Below are positions 1 to 9,678 of a DNA stretch of 23,787 nt, one piece after another. The position numbers were made by a program, and so were the translations under genes. A model generated the notes under the pieces. That model did not search any database, was not told the origin of the DNA, and worked only from the letters and a program-made list of their open reading frames with translations. The stretch spans positions 276,970 to 300,756 of the forward strand of contig WELB01000177.1 of the NCBI GenBank assembly GCA_009602725.1, in the 5' to 3' direction. Source of the stretch: Spirogloea muscicola (lineage: Eukaryota > Streptophyta > Zygnematophyceae > Spirogloeales > Spirogloeaceae). Each line of letters begins with the position of its first letter. Positions within the stretch are counted from its first letter, which is position 1.

Positions 1-59
1 TAAAGAATCGGCTGTAAAATGCCAGCCAGATGCATACAGGTGTTCATGACGGAGCCAAA

Positions 60-480
60 GGCTAGGCAGACAGGGCGCCCTCAAAACCATCGTGTCCAGC
101 AGTGGGAAGTCAGATGAGCTGAGGGGAGGAAGAGCAACCCCGCTGCGCAGACCAGAGGCTGCTGCAAGGGCGCGACCAGCCCGGCGATGCAAAGCAATCG
201 CCTGGGACCGCTGTAGGCACAGTAGCCAGACGCATTCGGTAGCAGGACACCAGACCCACAGGCTCCGAGCCACCGGGAAGGGCTGCACCCTGTTCCCGGC
301 GCCGCTGGTCAGCTTGAGAGGCCAGCAGCGAAAGTCATGAGGACCACCAACCCCCGTAACACCCATGGATGTCCATGGCCAGGGGGTAAAAGGTATCACC
401 CGCCGGGTGATCCTTGTACTTGTGCAACTTCTTCTGTTCGGCCACCTTCGCGGCAAAGAGGGAGCAGGGCGACAGCACAA
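60..480 (-). mobile_element. Decayed 3' end of a non-LTR-like retroelement (copy E)
   Basis: Read on the minus strand, about 460 down to 335 encodes a stretch containing KVAEQKKLHKYKDHP and FYPLAMDIHGCYGG before a stop. In another frame, further down, there is LQRSQAIALHRRAGRALAAA. This order (a basic AEQKK..KY block, a hydrophobic PLA.DIHG block, then an LQRS..ALH.RAGRAL tail) resembles the extreme C-terminus of reverse-transcriptase ORFs of plant and algal non-LTR elements, downstream of the catalytic domain. The first half recurs at 16013-16080 on the plus strand (KVAEQKKIH...LPLAVDIH), and the tail recurs near 4270 and 23190. Stops and frame changes show that it is dead. No reverse transcriptase catalytic motif is in the window, so the element class is an inference. 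Confidence 0.5.
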
Positions 481-689
481 CAGGAGGGCACTGGTATCCA
501 AGAGTGAGCTCGCACAGAGACGACAGGCCAGCTTGGCAAGGAAAAACTCGGGGAGCCAGAGCACTGGCACGGAGGCCAGTGCCTGGTGCAGAGTGCGCGC
601 AAGCGCAAGCGCAAGAGGAGGAGGTCCTCTGACGGGGGGCTGAGGCTTTGATGGCTGTTGCTTAAGGCGGCGAGCTCGTCAGTGGGGCG

Positions 690-765
690 AGGAGAAGTGA
701 GGTCTTCTGAACGGGGGCGAGGGCTGTGAGGAGAAGGGAGCACCTCCAGAAGGGGGCGAGGCCCG
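690..765 (+). repeat. GC-rich short repeat, family 2, two units
   Basis: Two adjacent units share the core GGGGGCGAGG (first one GGGGGCGAGGGCTGTGAGG), each preceded by a short CTTCTGAAC or CTCCAGAA type block. The same core occurs at about 8467 (GGGGGCGAGGGC), inverted at about 22690-22704, and as GGGGGCAAGGGCTG near 23536. It has no coding potential and its origin is unknown. Confidence 0.5.
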
Positions 766-819
766 CGTGAAGGGCACAACAGCCCAGAAAGGGTGGGCAA
801 GGTCCGAAAGGGCCGGCTG

Positions 820-1100
820 GGAAGTGAGGGGGGGGGGGCGGCGGGGCGGAAAGGGACGGAGGAGGCCCGCCGGCGCGCCACGTGGGGCGCGAGGCCCGTG
901 CGGCCTCAGCGCGCTCCCACCTTCTCGGAGCACCAGGGCACGGCGACGCCGGATCAGCCCGCGCCCGCGCCCCGCCGCCGCCATTGCCATTGCCTCCGCC
1001 TCGCCGCCCTCGCCGCCTCGCGCGCGCGCCCCCCCCTCTCGGCGCACATGCGGCGCCTCAGGCGCCCCCCCTTTCGCTCCTGCCTCCCCCTCCGCCCGCC
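820..1100 (+). promoter_or_regulatory. GC-rich 5' flank of the TCP gene
   Basis: This stretch is extremely GC-rich, with a G run near 830-840 and dense CpG, and it leads directly into the TCP start at 1101. No TATA-like motif is evident. The reading frame is open upstream of 1101, but its translation is low-complexity Arg/Ala/Pro and no ATG in that frame precedes 1101, so I treat it as promoter and 5' UTR. The same kind of island is found at the other gene starts in the window. Confidence 0.4.
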
Positions 1101-3022
1101 ATGCCCGAGGAGCGTGAGTCGCCGCCCTCCGCGGCCTCCTCGGGCCGCGAGCTGTGGGGCGGCGCTGCCGCGCTGCCCCTGCCCTTGAGGCCAGGCGCCC
1201 TTGCGCCCGCCGCGGCGGCGCGCGCGGCGCAGCCTCCCGCGGCGCTCCCGCCCAAGGCAGAGGAGCAGGAGCCCGGGCCCGAGCCCGAGCCCGAGGAGGC
1301 GGCGGGCAGCCGCGCCCGCCGGGCTGCCAGGACGCCCAGCAGCAAAGACCGCCACAGCAAGGTCCAGACCTTCGCAGGCCTTCGGGACCGCCGCGTGCGA
1401 CTCTCCGTGCAGGCGGCCAAAGACTTCTACGATGTCCAGGTGAGCACCCTCACTCCAGCCTCCCGACCCTCTCCCGGAACCGGCTGCTGTGCGCCGCTTG
1501 CTCGACTCCCGTTGGAAGCGGTGAGAGTGAGGAGCGTGAGGCAGGCAGCATTCTTGCCTGCCGTCGGAGCTCTGGTAGGGCTTGCCAGCATGCGACGGGC
1601 CCGGTGCGGTCGGCCTTGGCCCGTGGCCCTTGCCCCCCTGGCGGCTCCGCTCCGAGGCACGAGTGTTTCCATGCTCGGAGAATGCACCGAGTCGAGCATC
1701 AGCCCTGCTTGTCCACAAGCCGCGGGGCACGGCACTTTGCCCAAGGGGCCCTCTCGTGATACCTGGTGGCGCTCTGGCAGGACCGTCTGGGCGAGGAGCA
1801 TCCGAGTGCGGCCGTGCAATGGTTGCTCCGCCAGGCCGCGGCATCGATCGCTTGCCTTCCACAGCTCCCCACCACCGCCCAGTCGGACGAAGCGCGGGCC
1901 ATCAGGCTGCAGGCCGACCAAGATCCGGGGCGAGGGCTGCCGGCGGTGGGGTCCAGGACGGGCATCACCAGCATGGCCACGCTCAGTCTGCCGTCCCCTC
2001 CCGCTCCACCCCTGCTACCTCCGCCACCGCAGCCCCCGCAGGTCCAGCAGCAGCAGCCCCAGCAACAGCAGCAAGTCGGGCATGGTGGGGACTCAAGCCC
2101 TCCGGAGGCGCCACTGGACTACGGTGTCATGCTGAGCAGAGGAAAATCGAGGGCCAAGGCCCGCGAGCGGGCGCGCATTCGAGCACAGCTGGCATTCCTT
2201 CCACCGTCCAGGCAACCACGGCCGCACCCTGCGCCCGATGAAGTGGAGCAGCAGCACGCCGTGGAACAACAGGACTATGCGTCCACCTCTTACGCTCCCC
2301 AGTACAGCAGGCCGCCGTCACCTCCTGGGGGTCACTACTATGCCGTGGGGTCCACATCACCCGGCCGCAGGGCCCCTGCACCCCACCAGTACGGCCTCCA
2401 CGGTGCACACAGCATGGGAGGGCCTTCCCAGCTGCAGGATGTGGGTGGAAGGCACCTGGGATCCATGCTCGATGCTGGAGTCCCCGGAGCTGGCTACGAT
2501 GCTCTGCCCTTCGCTAGGCATGCCGCAGGCGCAGCGGAGGAGTATGACCACCGAGCGCTTCCAAGTGCCAGTGTGATGGCGACCCGGGGAGATGCCGGCG
2601 AGGGCCTCGGGCCGCCCTCGAGCTCGGGGCACATGTGGGCGCTGCCGTCTGTTCTACCAATGGGCGTGCAGATGCGCATGGGAGGAGGACCGTCCACAGA
2701 TTACAGCCAAGGGCAGCCTCCGCCGCTGCACATGCCTCCGCCGGCGCTGCAGCTGCCGAGCCACAACCCGGCCTCCTCTCAGTGCTATGCCGGGAACTCC
2801 CCCAGTGCCACCCCCACGCCGTCTGACTCCCCCTCCTCCATCTCACAGCCAGGCCAGGGCCTTAGGCCGGCCGCGCTGGCCTGGCACGACATGCTCGTCG
2901 TCGGTGGCCAGCTCCCGTCTCCGACGGCGTATGGCACGGCCCATAGCACGGCCCATCTTACAGATTATAATGAGGGCCAGCCCGAGGGCGCTGAGCGGCA
3001 ACACCGCAAGAGGCGGAGGTAG
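1101..3022 (+). CDS. Class II (CIN-like) TCP transcription factor
   Basis: A TCP-family DNA-binding transcription factor acting in the nucleus. Exons are 1101-1439 and 1781-3022 (526 aa), with a phase-0 intron GTGAGC...GGCAG. The start at 1101 sits in a CCGCC-ATG-C context. The TCP domain is at about residues 81-140. The basic part is SKDRHSKVQTFAGLRDRRVR, then helix I AAKDFYDVQDRLG, a short loop EEHPS, and helix II AVQWLLRQAAASI. The RDRRVRLS core and spacing are class II, and the helix II end ..SIACLPQLP is closest to CIN-type TCPs. At about residues 234-250, GKSRAKARERARIRAQ resembles the Arg-rich R domain of some class II members. A poly-Gln tract follows helix II and a long Pro/Ser/Gly-rich disordered tail follows the R domain. 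The intron falls inside the TCP domain, whereas land-plant TCP coding regions are usually uninterrupted. Family is certain; subclass is likely. Confidence 0.93.
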
Positions 3023-3433
3023 CCGGTGTCAGGCACCGGGAGAGATAGCGTGTACAGATTGTACAGCGTTAGGATGGTGGTGTAAGAGTTGATGTGGCCA
3101 GGTGGCCAGTGTCGAGTGCTGACAGCAGTAGCAGTGGTTAGGGAGTGGGAGGGTGGGGTTAATGTAGAGGAGACGATAACGGTGGCAGCGAGAGCAGCCG
3201 TGAAAGCTGGCGTGTAGTAGGAGAGACTCTGCCCCACAATTGAGCATGGAAAAGCGAGACGAGACTCGGTGCAGAGGGTGGCCAAATTGCATTGAGATAA
3301 GAGGCACATGAGCAGCTGGTGGGGTCAGGGAGGCCGGCCAGCAGGCCCCTGGCAGGAAATTGGAGGACGTGGATGGTTTGGAGGGATGGTAAGGTGTGGG
3401 CGCAAGTCGAGGCTGTCGGGGCAAGCGGGCAAG
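3023..3433 (+). other. 3' flank of the TCP gene, no gene seen
   Basis: No recognisable coding sequence follows the TCP stop. The stretch reads like 3' UTR and intergenic DNA, ending where a retroelement tail on the opposite strand begins. No AATAAA signal is apparent close to the stop. A TGTAA lies about 60 nt downstream, but I do not assign it a role. Confidence 0.4.
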
Positions 3434-3540
3434 CGTGTACCGAATGATGGGGCGGCCTGGATAGCCAAGTACACTGGCAAGCAGATCTACTGATGTACAT
3501 CAGGTGCTGCTGAGCGGACCCGCTCGGTAACCACGGGTCA
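3434..3540 (-). repeat. Dispersed repeat family 1 (retroelement tail), copy D
   Basis: On the minus strand this matches copies at 4489-4665, 16329-16438 and 22780-22889. Shared blocks in order are CGTGGTTACYGAGCGGGTC, a GCAGCAGG/GCAGCACC block, ATGTACATC, a TGCTTGCC block, ACTTGGC and CC(A/C)TCA. Copies A and C lie downstream of a decayed reverse-transcriptase-like C-terminus on the same strand, so this is probably the 3' tail of one element. This copy is 5'-truncated and diverged. Confidence 0.65.
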
Positions 3541-4199
3541 GCTGGTAGAGGTCGCTAACAGATGCCCGAATAGCGGATTGCATTTTTTAGGCCCCTTCTG
3601 CCACCAACTTACGCTTCCGCATTATGGTGCAAAGCATGAGCTCGCTGCAAAGTGGCTGACATTCTGGAGCAAGGACAAGGATGTATGCTGCCGGCAAGCC
3701 CATCTTAGCTGAAAGCACATCCTCAGATCGTGCATATCCTAGATTCAGCAGTATTCTCGAGCAGGCGATGGATGAAACGAGGACGTATGCCGCCAAAGTT
3801 GTTGACTGCAGCTGGTCGGAGGTGATCGCAGCGGGGTACCCGGAATAGTGCAGCAACTCTCTCTGCTCTGCAGCAAGTTGCCTCGACTTTCAGCTTGCTG
3901 ACTAGGGGTTAACTGAGCTTCCACTTGCTGTAGCCACTTGCATATAGTAAGTTTGATTCAAGGGAATCCACAGCTTGCATAGCCACTTTCTCACCACAGA
4001 TGTGGTTACCGGACCACGTCGGTGGTCCCTGCTTCGAAGGCTGGGCATGCAGCAGCGAACGCCCTCGTGGTACATAGGCCAAGTACAGGGACCACTCGGA
4101 AGGGGACGACCTCGTTTCACTGACCTTTGATGTTTATGGGGCTCTCGGGTATTTGTGGCTTAATTTCTGACCGCGCTTGCGTGCCGCGCTGTGTCTTGC
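3541..4199. other. Intergenic stretch, no gene recognised
   Basis: Open frames exist on both strands at about 3590-3860 but start without ATG and resemble no family I know. The only structured items are an 18-nt palindromic element at 4011-4028 and the class II TCP-type motifs listed separately. Confidence 0.4.
4011..4095. promoter_or_regulatory. Pair of class II TCP-type binding motifs
   Basis: GTGGTCCC at 4022-4029 and its reverse complement GGGACCAC at 4088-4095 both fit the published class II TCP consensus GTGGNCCC. The first also forms the right arm of a hairpin-capable palindrome, GGACCAC-GTCG-GTGGTCC, at 4011-4028. They lie about 0.65-0.73 kb before the NUP42-like start and about 1 kb after the TCP gene. 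A few such sites are expected by chance in a window this size, so function is only a hypothesis. Confidence 0.3.
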
Positions 4200-4665
4200 A
4201 GGCTGGGCGAGCAGGCCGACTTCAACGCCGCTGGCTCGCTAGCACAGGTGTTCCAACAAAGCGCCTGTCCATATCCCTCCAGCAGTCCTTGGCCCACGCC
4301 TTGCACCTGCGTGCTGGCCGTGCTCTATCTGCAGCCTATGGCTCACGGGAAGGAGACTGCTATCCGGCAGTCTCCTTGACTCTCATTCTGGGCTGGCCAC
4401 TCCCAAGAAGAAGAAAGTTGTGAACTGCCAGCATCGTGCCGTCCGGTGTTGGACAATATTAGGCTCGGACATTGATTGTCGGCTTGCCGACCCGTGGTTA
4501 CTGAGCGGGGTCGGCTTGGCAGCAGGTAATGTACGTCTGGCAATGTGCTTGCCATCGTACTTGGCCACTCGGAGAGAAAGCGCGGCCAGATTGACTGGTG
4601 GCTGTGAGAGGCCAGCCCCAAGGAATGGCCACTCAGGCCCTCCATCACTCAACAACACACGCTCA
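4200..4665 (+). mobile_element. 3' end of a non-LTR-like retroelement (copy A)
   Basis: From 4203 the plus strand encodes LGEQADFNAAGSLAQVFQQ. One frame over it continues KRLSISLQQSLAHALHLRAG followed by RALSAAYG, the terminal block of plant and algal non-LTR reverse-transcriptase ORFs. A family 1 tail follows at 4489-4665. The frame break shows decay. Within the tail, TGGCCACTC is duplicated at 4562-4570 and 4626-4634 around a 55-nt segment that the other copies lack. The element ends about 85 nt before the NUP42-like start codon. Confidence 0.6.
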
Positions 4666-4748
4666 GTCTTCAGGGGCAGCTCCGGCAGGCAGCGTACTGT
4701 GGCGTGCCAGCCCGCCCGTGCCCCTCGCCCCCGCGACCCCGCCCCGCC

Positions 4749-7054
4749 ATGAGCCGCGCCTCGCCTGCCCTCTGCCGCGACTTCCAGCGCGGCAGGTGCT
4801 GGCCCCTTCCCCCCACACCTCCAGCTCGCGCAGCAGGGCGAGGTGGAGAGGTGGCAGGCAGCTCCTCTCCCGCCGCCCCTGCAGCTCTGGGCTTCGCGTG
4901 TGCTGCTCCCCCCCCGGCTCCTCCTCTCCCGCCTTGCAGCTGAGCCGCCGCCGCTGCCTGCCCCGCCTGCCGTGCCCTGCCCTCCTCCAGCTGCCGATAC
5001 GGCACCCGCTGCAAGTTCTCCCACGCCCTGCCTCAGCCTCCAGCCACCGCCCCGCCCCAGCTGCCCCAGGTCTCACTCTCACTCTCCGCAGCCCTCCGCC
5101 CCCACCTTCCCGCCCTCCCTGACTGCCCAGGCACAGCATCTTCCCTCAAGTACCCCCATCCTCAATCTCTTCTGCTAGCAGGGGGGCTCGCGCCGCCCAT
5201 CTGGCAGCCGCTACGATGTGCTCGCGCCTGCTGCCTCCTCCCGCTCACCGTCAGCCCCTGTCAGCAGAGACCACAGGTCCGAAGCAACCCCGCCCTCACT
5301 GCCTCACTGCCAACACCTGTACCTCTGTGCACCATGCCCTCCCGCCTGTGTAATAGGACTTGCATAATAGGACTGTCCCGGGCCGCCTGCGACAGCAGCC
5401 TCCCTCACGGGGAGGTCTTGCGTGCAGGTGTGGGAACCCATCCTTGTGCAAGCAGCAGATCAACGAGGACGAGATTAACGAGAAGCCAACCTGGTGGCGA
5501 CTGACGTGCTACGCCCATTGGAAGGAGTGAGCCCTGACTCCCCGAATGCTGGAAACAGGCTGGCCCTTTGACACTTCCATGTTCGCACTCTGTGCTGCCA
5601 CTGCGTTTTCTACCCCTGCACCCCTCTGCTAGCTGGGTAGAGGGCTGTTGGCCAGCATCTTGGGGACCCTGGAGCTCCTGGCTGCCATGGATTGCGTGCC
5701 AAATACCTGAATCTCGCTAGAGTGTGTCCAGGCTGCCAAATGACGTGGTGGGCGATGTCAGCTCTGAAGAGCTGCGAGCAGAGGCCTACTCTGCTGCCAG
5801 GCAAGGGGTGCCCTTGGCCGACTTGGTGAGTTGCTTTGCAGCACAGCTTAGCAGCATCCCTTCCTAACCAGTGCTGCTTGAAGGAGGCAAGACCACCACA
5901 ATGTGCATCTACTTGGACACGCCTGTGTCCATGCTTTGCTGGAACCCCTAGCCCTCATGACATGCATATACTCCCTGAGGCAGGTGCATCGAGAGCGGAC
6001 CATGTTCAGAGCCAAGGAAACAATTTTTGAGCAGCTGGGGAGGAGTCCGTACACAGGGCCTGCAAAGCCCTTGGGTGCAGGCCCTCTCTTTCCACCACTG
6101 GGTGGCGGGGGCATGGATCCCTTTCCTAAAAGCCCAACCAATGTCCAAGGCCCAATGCTCTTTGGCCAGCCTGTCACAGATCAAGGGTGGTCGGCCTTTG
6201 GTGTGCCAAGGGCTGCTCCATTTGGTAGCACATTTGGTCCTCAAGGAGGTCCCATCTCATCTGGCCCGCCGCCGGTTGTGGGCATCCCTCAGGGGAATCT
6301 GTTTGGATCCTTCAGCAGCAGCTCTTTGCCAAGCTCAGGCAGCAGCTTTCCAGCTGATTTGACTACTTCTGGCCAGCTTGGTGGCTCTCCGCTGTTGTTT
6401 GGACGGGAAGGGATCGCCGGTCACCATGGAACATCAACATCTGCTTTCTCTAGTTTTGGAAGGCTCATTGCCACAACTCCTGAAGCTATGCAACCAATGC
6501 AGAGCCCTCACGAGCTCCACTCAGCTTCTTCAGGAGGTGCCTTGCCACCACTGCAACCTTCCGCTGCATGTATAGGGCTGCGTATAGGGTTGTTCCTACT
6601 ATGCATTGGTTACGTTGTCTTCCAATCTGTGAGTTGGGGACCAGGCTGCATGTTAAGTGTCTACAACTTGCAATGCTTAGTCAATTGCACCCTTCTCGTC
6701 GTCAGGTATAGTCGAGTTGACCCCAGCGTCATCAGCTATCTCTCTGGATGCTGGGAGTGGTGATGTCTGGCGATCCGACAAGTGGATGCTTGGGCAGGTA
6801 AGACAGTCAGAGAGCCTTTGCTGTCCTAGGTCCTCTTTAATGGCAGGTTATCAAGAGTGCAGGCACAGCACGTGTCTCACAGCGGGTGATGTAAGGGACA
6901 GTGAGTGATGTCTGAAAATGAAGACTAAGCACAAGAGCCTGCAGAAGTCTGTGCCTTGAATCGACACCCTCAGGGTCTACTTTATAATCATAGTAAATGC
7001 AAGGGCTGCCTGCAGATCCCCGAGGACGAGCCACCACCATCAGCAAGAGCTTGA
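4749..7054 (+). CDS. NUP42/C3H16-like CCCH zinc-finger FG nucleoporin
   Basis: Predicted cytoplasmic-side nuclear-pore protein for mRNA export, acting with GLE1. Exons: 4749-4795, 4991-5069, 5182-5276, 5428-5526, 5732-5825, 5984-6569, 6706-6797, 7016-7054; all phases agree and give 376 aa. Residues C9, C17, C23 and H27 form a CCCH finger (C-x7-C-x5-C-x3-H) split by intron 1, reading CRDFQRGSCRYGTRCKFSH. Residues 75-155 match the plant C3H16-type block: NPSLCKQQINEDE, LTCYAHWKE, DVVGDVSSEELRAEAYSAAR, VHRERTMFRAKE. Exon 6 carries seven FG dipeptides (such as LFGQP, PFGST, LFGSF). The C-terminus, KWMLGQIPEDEPP, fits the Gle1-binding motif and is divided between exons 7 and 8. The exon 6 donor could also be at 6582, and the exon 7 acceptor at 6711. 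The short last exon of 12 codons plus stop is supported by the motif match. Confidence 0.88.
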
Positions 7055-8752
7055 GAACAGAAGAGGTACTGACATTCGCAGCGCCAGCGTATTTCACTCA
7101 CAACATCTAGCTTGCCATAGGAGGTGAGCATTTGCTGGTCCGAGTTGACCAAAGCTGATGTCGTCTTCAGTCAACTCAACTGTGTTCCTGCTATGTTGCT
7201 GTGCTACATCAGTGGCCCTTGCACCCCTTCCATAAGTCTCAAGCCCTTAAATAATCCTTCTGGATCTTTGAACTCCAGCAGTATCTGCAACACCATCATC
7301 AGTCAAGGACTCGAAGCAAGAGCAAGGCGCGGAAGTGGCCTTTCGACAATCATGACTGTCTCACAGGCCGTTGCACTTGTGGCAGAGGAGGTGCCTATCA
7401 GCACCATCCATCCGTTGCAATGGCATATGTTGCTACAGTTTCCTGATAAGATTGGAAGCACCAGAAGCATCGGTAAGCAAGTGGGCTGCCAATGTTGATT
7501 ATATGCAGAACAACCTTTTGCAGATGTCAATTGCATAAGCTACACAACAAATCTGCTGTGATGTCACAGGGATCAAGAGCCTCCATGGTAGGACCTGCAA
7601 GTGGGCCTACCAAATTGCTTGGCTTCGATTTTGCAGCGCCACTTGAGAGCTCAGTTTGACAAGGTAGACGGAGCAACTTAAGTGTGATGCCAGTTGTATC
7701 TACGTTGGCAACTTGCCGAATGTCATATTTGCTTCAGTGTTGGCAAGTGCACCTGACTCCCGAGTCCTGAGGTCCCTGATTGCCGTTCAGTATTGCTTAC
7801 TGAACGGCAACTTGCCATGATGCACCTGCCCTCCTCCTTGTCAAACCATAACATGTAGTAAAGCACCATGACCAAGATGATACTGCGTCTCAAGGACCAG
7901 AATAGATGTGAACAGGAAGTAGAATCAGATGAGTGTCCTTGCCAAGCCATGCACATGAACAGATTGCGTCCAGTACCTAAAGGAAATAGTGATCTGGCAG
8001 CCTGGCTGGCAGAGAATTGCATGATGGAGATGCTCGTTTCTGTGTGATGCCCAATGTTGCATAGGTAAATTGCAGGAAGAAGTGGACTGACATGGCCCGG
8101 CTTTTGATACTTGTTCGATGATTGAGCTGGCAACTTGACCATCAGCTCCTTGGGCTTGACATTTCATAGCTGCAGTCTCGAAGAATGACTGAGACTACAA
8201 CGGAATGAGCTCATTTTACAGATGGAAGTAAGTGGTTGAGCTTGTGACAGGGCTCACGAATACACAAGTTTAACTGCGCGAGGTAGCTGCGAGCGCCAGC
8301 CCAGCTTCGCTGGACGCCAGCCCAGCGCGCCCGCCGTTGGGCGCTCATCAAGGCGCGAGCTCCCCTCCCTTCCCTCTCTCACTGAAGCTTTTGAGTAGGG
8401 TGCACCTACGTTGAATGTCTCTGGCTGGGCAACAACCTTCACATGCACAAGGAGAGAAGCTCTCCGAAGGGGGCGAGGGCAGTAAAGGGCCACTGCAGCC
8501 ACCATTGCCTCCTCAAGCATCCGTCCGTGCACATGGCCCACAGCTCAGAGCCCTGGCCTTCAAAGTCCTCCTCGCTCAGCAGACCGTGTACCTCTGGCAA
8601 GAGGCACCCCAGCCAACATGGGTTGCATGGCTTGTGTCAGCCAGCCCACAAGCCAAGCATGACGCTCGGAGAAACTCTGAACAAGCACCCATGTCCTCTT
8701 CAATGTGTTGCAACCCTTGCAATCAAGCTCACCAGCCACATCTCCTTCTGCT
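7055..8752. other. Intergenic/3' region between converging genes, no gene recognised
   Basis: This separates the NUP42-like gene and the minus-strand kinase, which converge. Frames at 7124-7498 and 8415-8770 are open but lack recognisable motifs and overlap frames on the other strand. It contains a perfect 13-bp hairpin (7780-7810), two copies of GGCAACTTGCC (near 7708 and 7806), a local GC-rich patch at 8275-8350 with the direct repeat CGCCAGCCCAGC, and one family 2 core at about 8467. Confidence 0.45.
7780..7810. repeat. Perfect 13-bp hairpin with a 5-nt loop
   Basis: TTGCCGTTCAGTA at 7780-7792 and TACTGAACGGCAA at 7798-7810 are exact reverse complements around TTGCT. It lies between convergent genes, where either transcript could include it. 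This is a structure only; no function is known. Confidence 0.7.
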
Positions 8753-8982
8753 CTAGATGTATCTGACTGCTTCACAGAAGGAGAGCGGGTGCAGCAGTGC
8801 CGCTTCACTGCTGACAGGGAACTCGAATGCAGGAGACTCGTCATCCCGGTTAGCACCCGCTGCAACTCCAGCTCGACTGACTGACTTAAGGCATCGCAAG
8901 AGGAGGCAATAGGTCTCACCTCTCTGGAGCTGTTGGAGGGCGACTTGGGAGTGACCCAAGGCAGGGAGAGGTTTGCGATACC
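8753..8982 (-). CDS. Possible terminal kinase exons (alternative 3' end)
   Basis: Two splice-compatible segments continue the kinase frame. If exon 6 ended at 9747 (AAAG then GTGTGT), 8982-8920 (YRKPLPALGHSQVALQQLQR) and 8859-8753 (RDDESPAFEFPVSSEAALLH... to TAG) would join in phase. Against this, the first intron would be about 764 nt, longer than any other here, and the second only 60 nt. There is no domain to support it. The alternative is that the protein ends at the TAG at 9679. Confidence 0.25.
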
Positions 8983-9678
8983 CTGCATATGTCCATAGGA
9001 ATCACTCAGGAACCACTTGATCGTCAGAATAAATCACAATGGGGCCTTGATGTGGAACAGACAGCATGACCTGCAAGTCCAGTGAGAAGGAGTGTCCTGA
9101 ATGTCATGCACGCATCTTTGCACCTATTCATCTTATGGAGAATCGTCGCAGAGTGCTCTAAGATGCACACCGAATAGAAAGCTGCAGCCTACATGTGACA
9201 AAGAACACACACACCTTCCTTTGCAGACCAAGACGTGGTGAGTGTCTTGATATCAGCGGGCCTGCCTGTTAAATGCTCCTTTCCGCAAACCTAGCCATCG
9301 GTCTTCATTCCTGTCAGCCACTTATCACCGCAGATCAGATGGCCACCATCTCAACTTGCTAGCTATGTAGCATACCAATCAACGTAGTAAGACGTGTCCT
9401 CAAACGCTCACAGAGCCACTCATTGACAAGCCAAAGCAACAATGCTTGATAAATCTGCTATGTGGTGCAAAAACACGGCTCCTCAAGATCATCAATGTCC
9501 TGTACGTGAATTCTCCTGTCCTCATTGAAGGGAGAGTCTGCAGCCCCGAACTTTCCATGAGCACTCTATACCAATGAAGGGAGCTGCCAAGCTGTCAAGT
9601 GTAATGCGGTGCTGGTAGATTGATGTCTTTGCTACTTGTTGAGACTCAAGCTGGAACAGTATCTGCCCTTGTTCGTAC

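Noticed and set aside
882-1100. N-terminal extension of the TCP protein upstream of 1101
   Set aside because: No ATG in that frame; translation is low-complexity from GC-rich promoter DNA.
1440-1780. Read-through of the TCP frame into the intron
   Set aside because: The frame stays open, but reading through destroys the TCP domain, whereas splicing to 1781 restores helix I, loop and helix II exactly.
2200-3022. A miR319 target site in the TCP coding region
   Set aside because: Looked for the peptide QRGPLQS and its coding sequence, which mark the site in land-plant CIN genes; not present.
3587-3856. Minus-strand 89-codon frame
   Set aside because: Starts with TTG, no recognisable motif, no splice partner.
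5070-5091. A 22-nt intron (GTCTCA...GCAG) in the NUP42-like gene
   Set aside because: Too short, and it gives the wrong phase for exon 4; the 112-nt intron to 5181 fits both phase and length.
7124-7498. Plus-strand 124-codon frame after the NUP42-like gene
   Set aside because: Ser/Ile-rich without family motifs, overlapped by an open frame on the other strand; likely 3' flank.
7780-7810. Bacterial-type terminator reading of the hairpin
   Set aside because: The window is clearly eukaryotic nuclear DNA and there is no T-tract after the stem.
8415-8766. Overlapping plus-strand frames of about 110 codons
   Set aside because: Several frames are open at once, which points to composition rather than selection; no motif seen.
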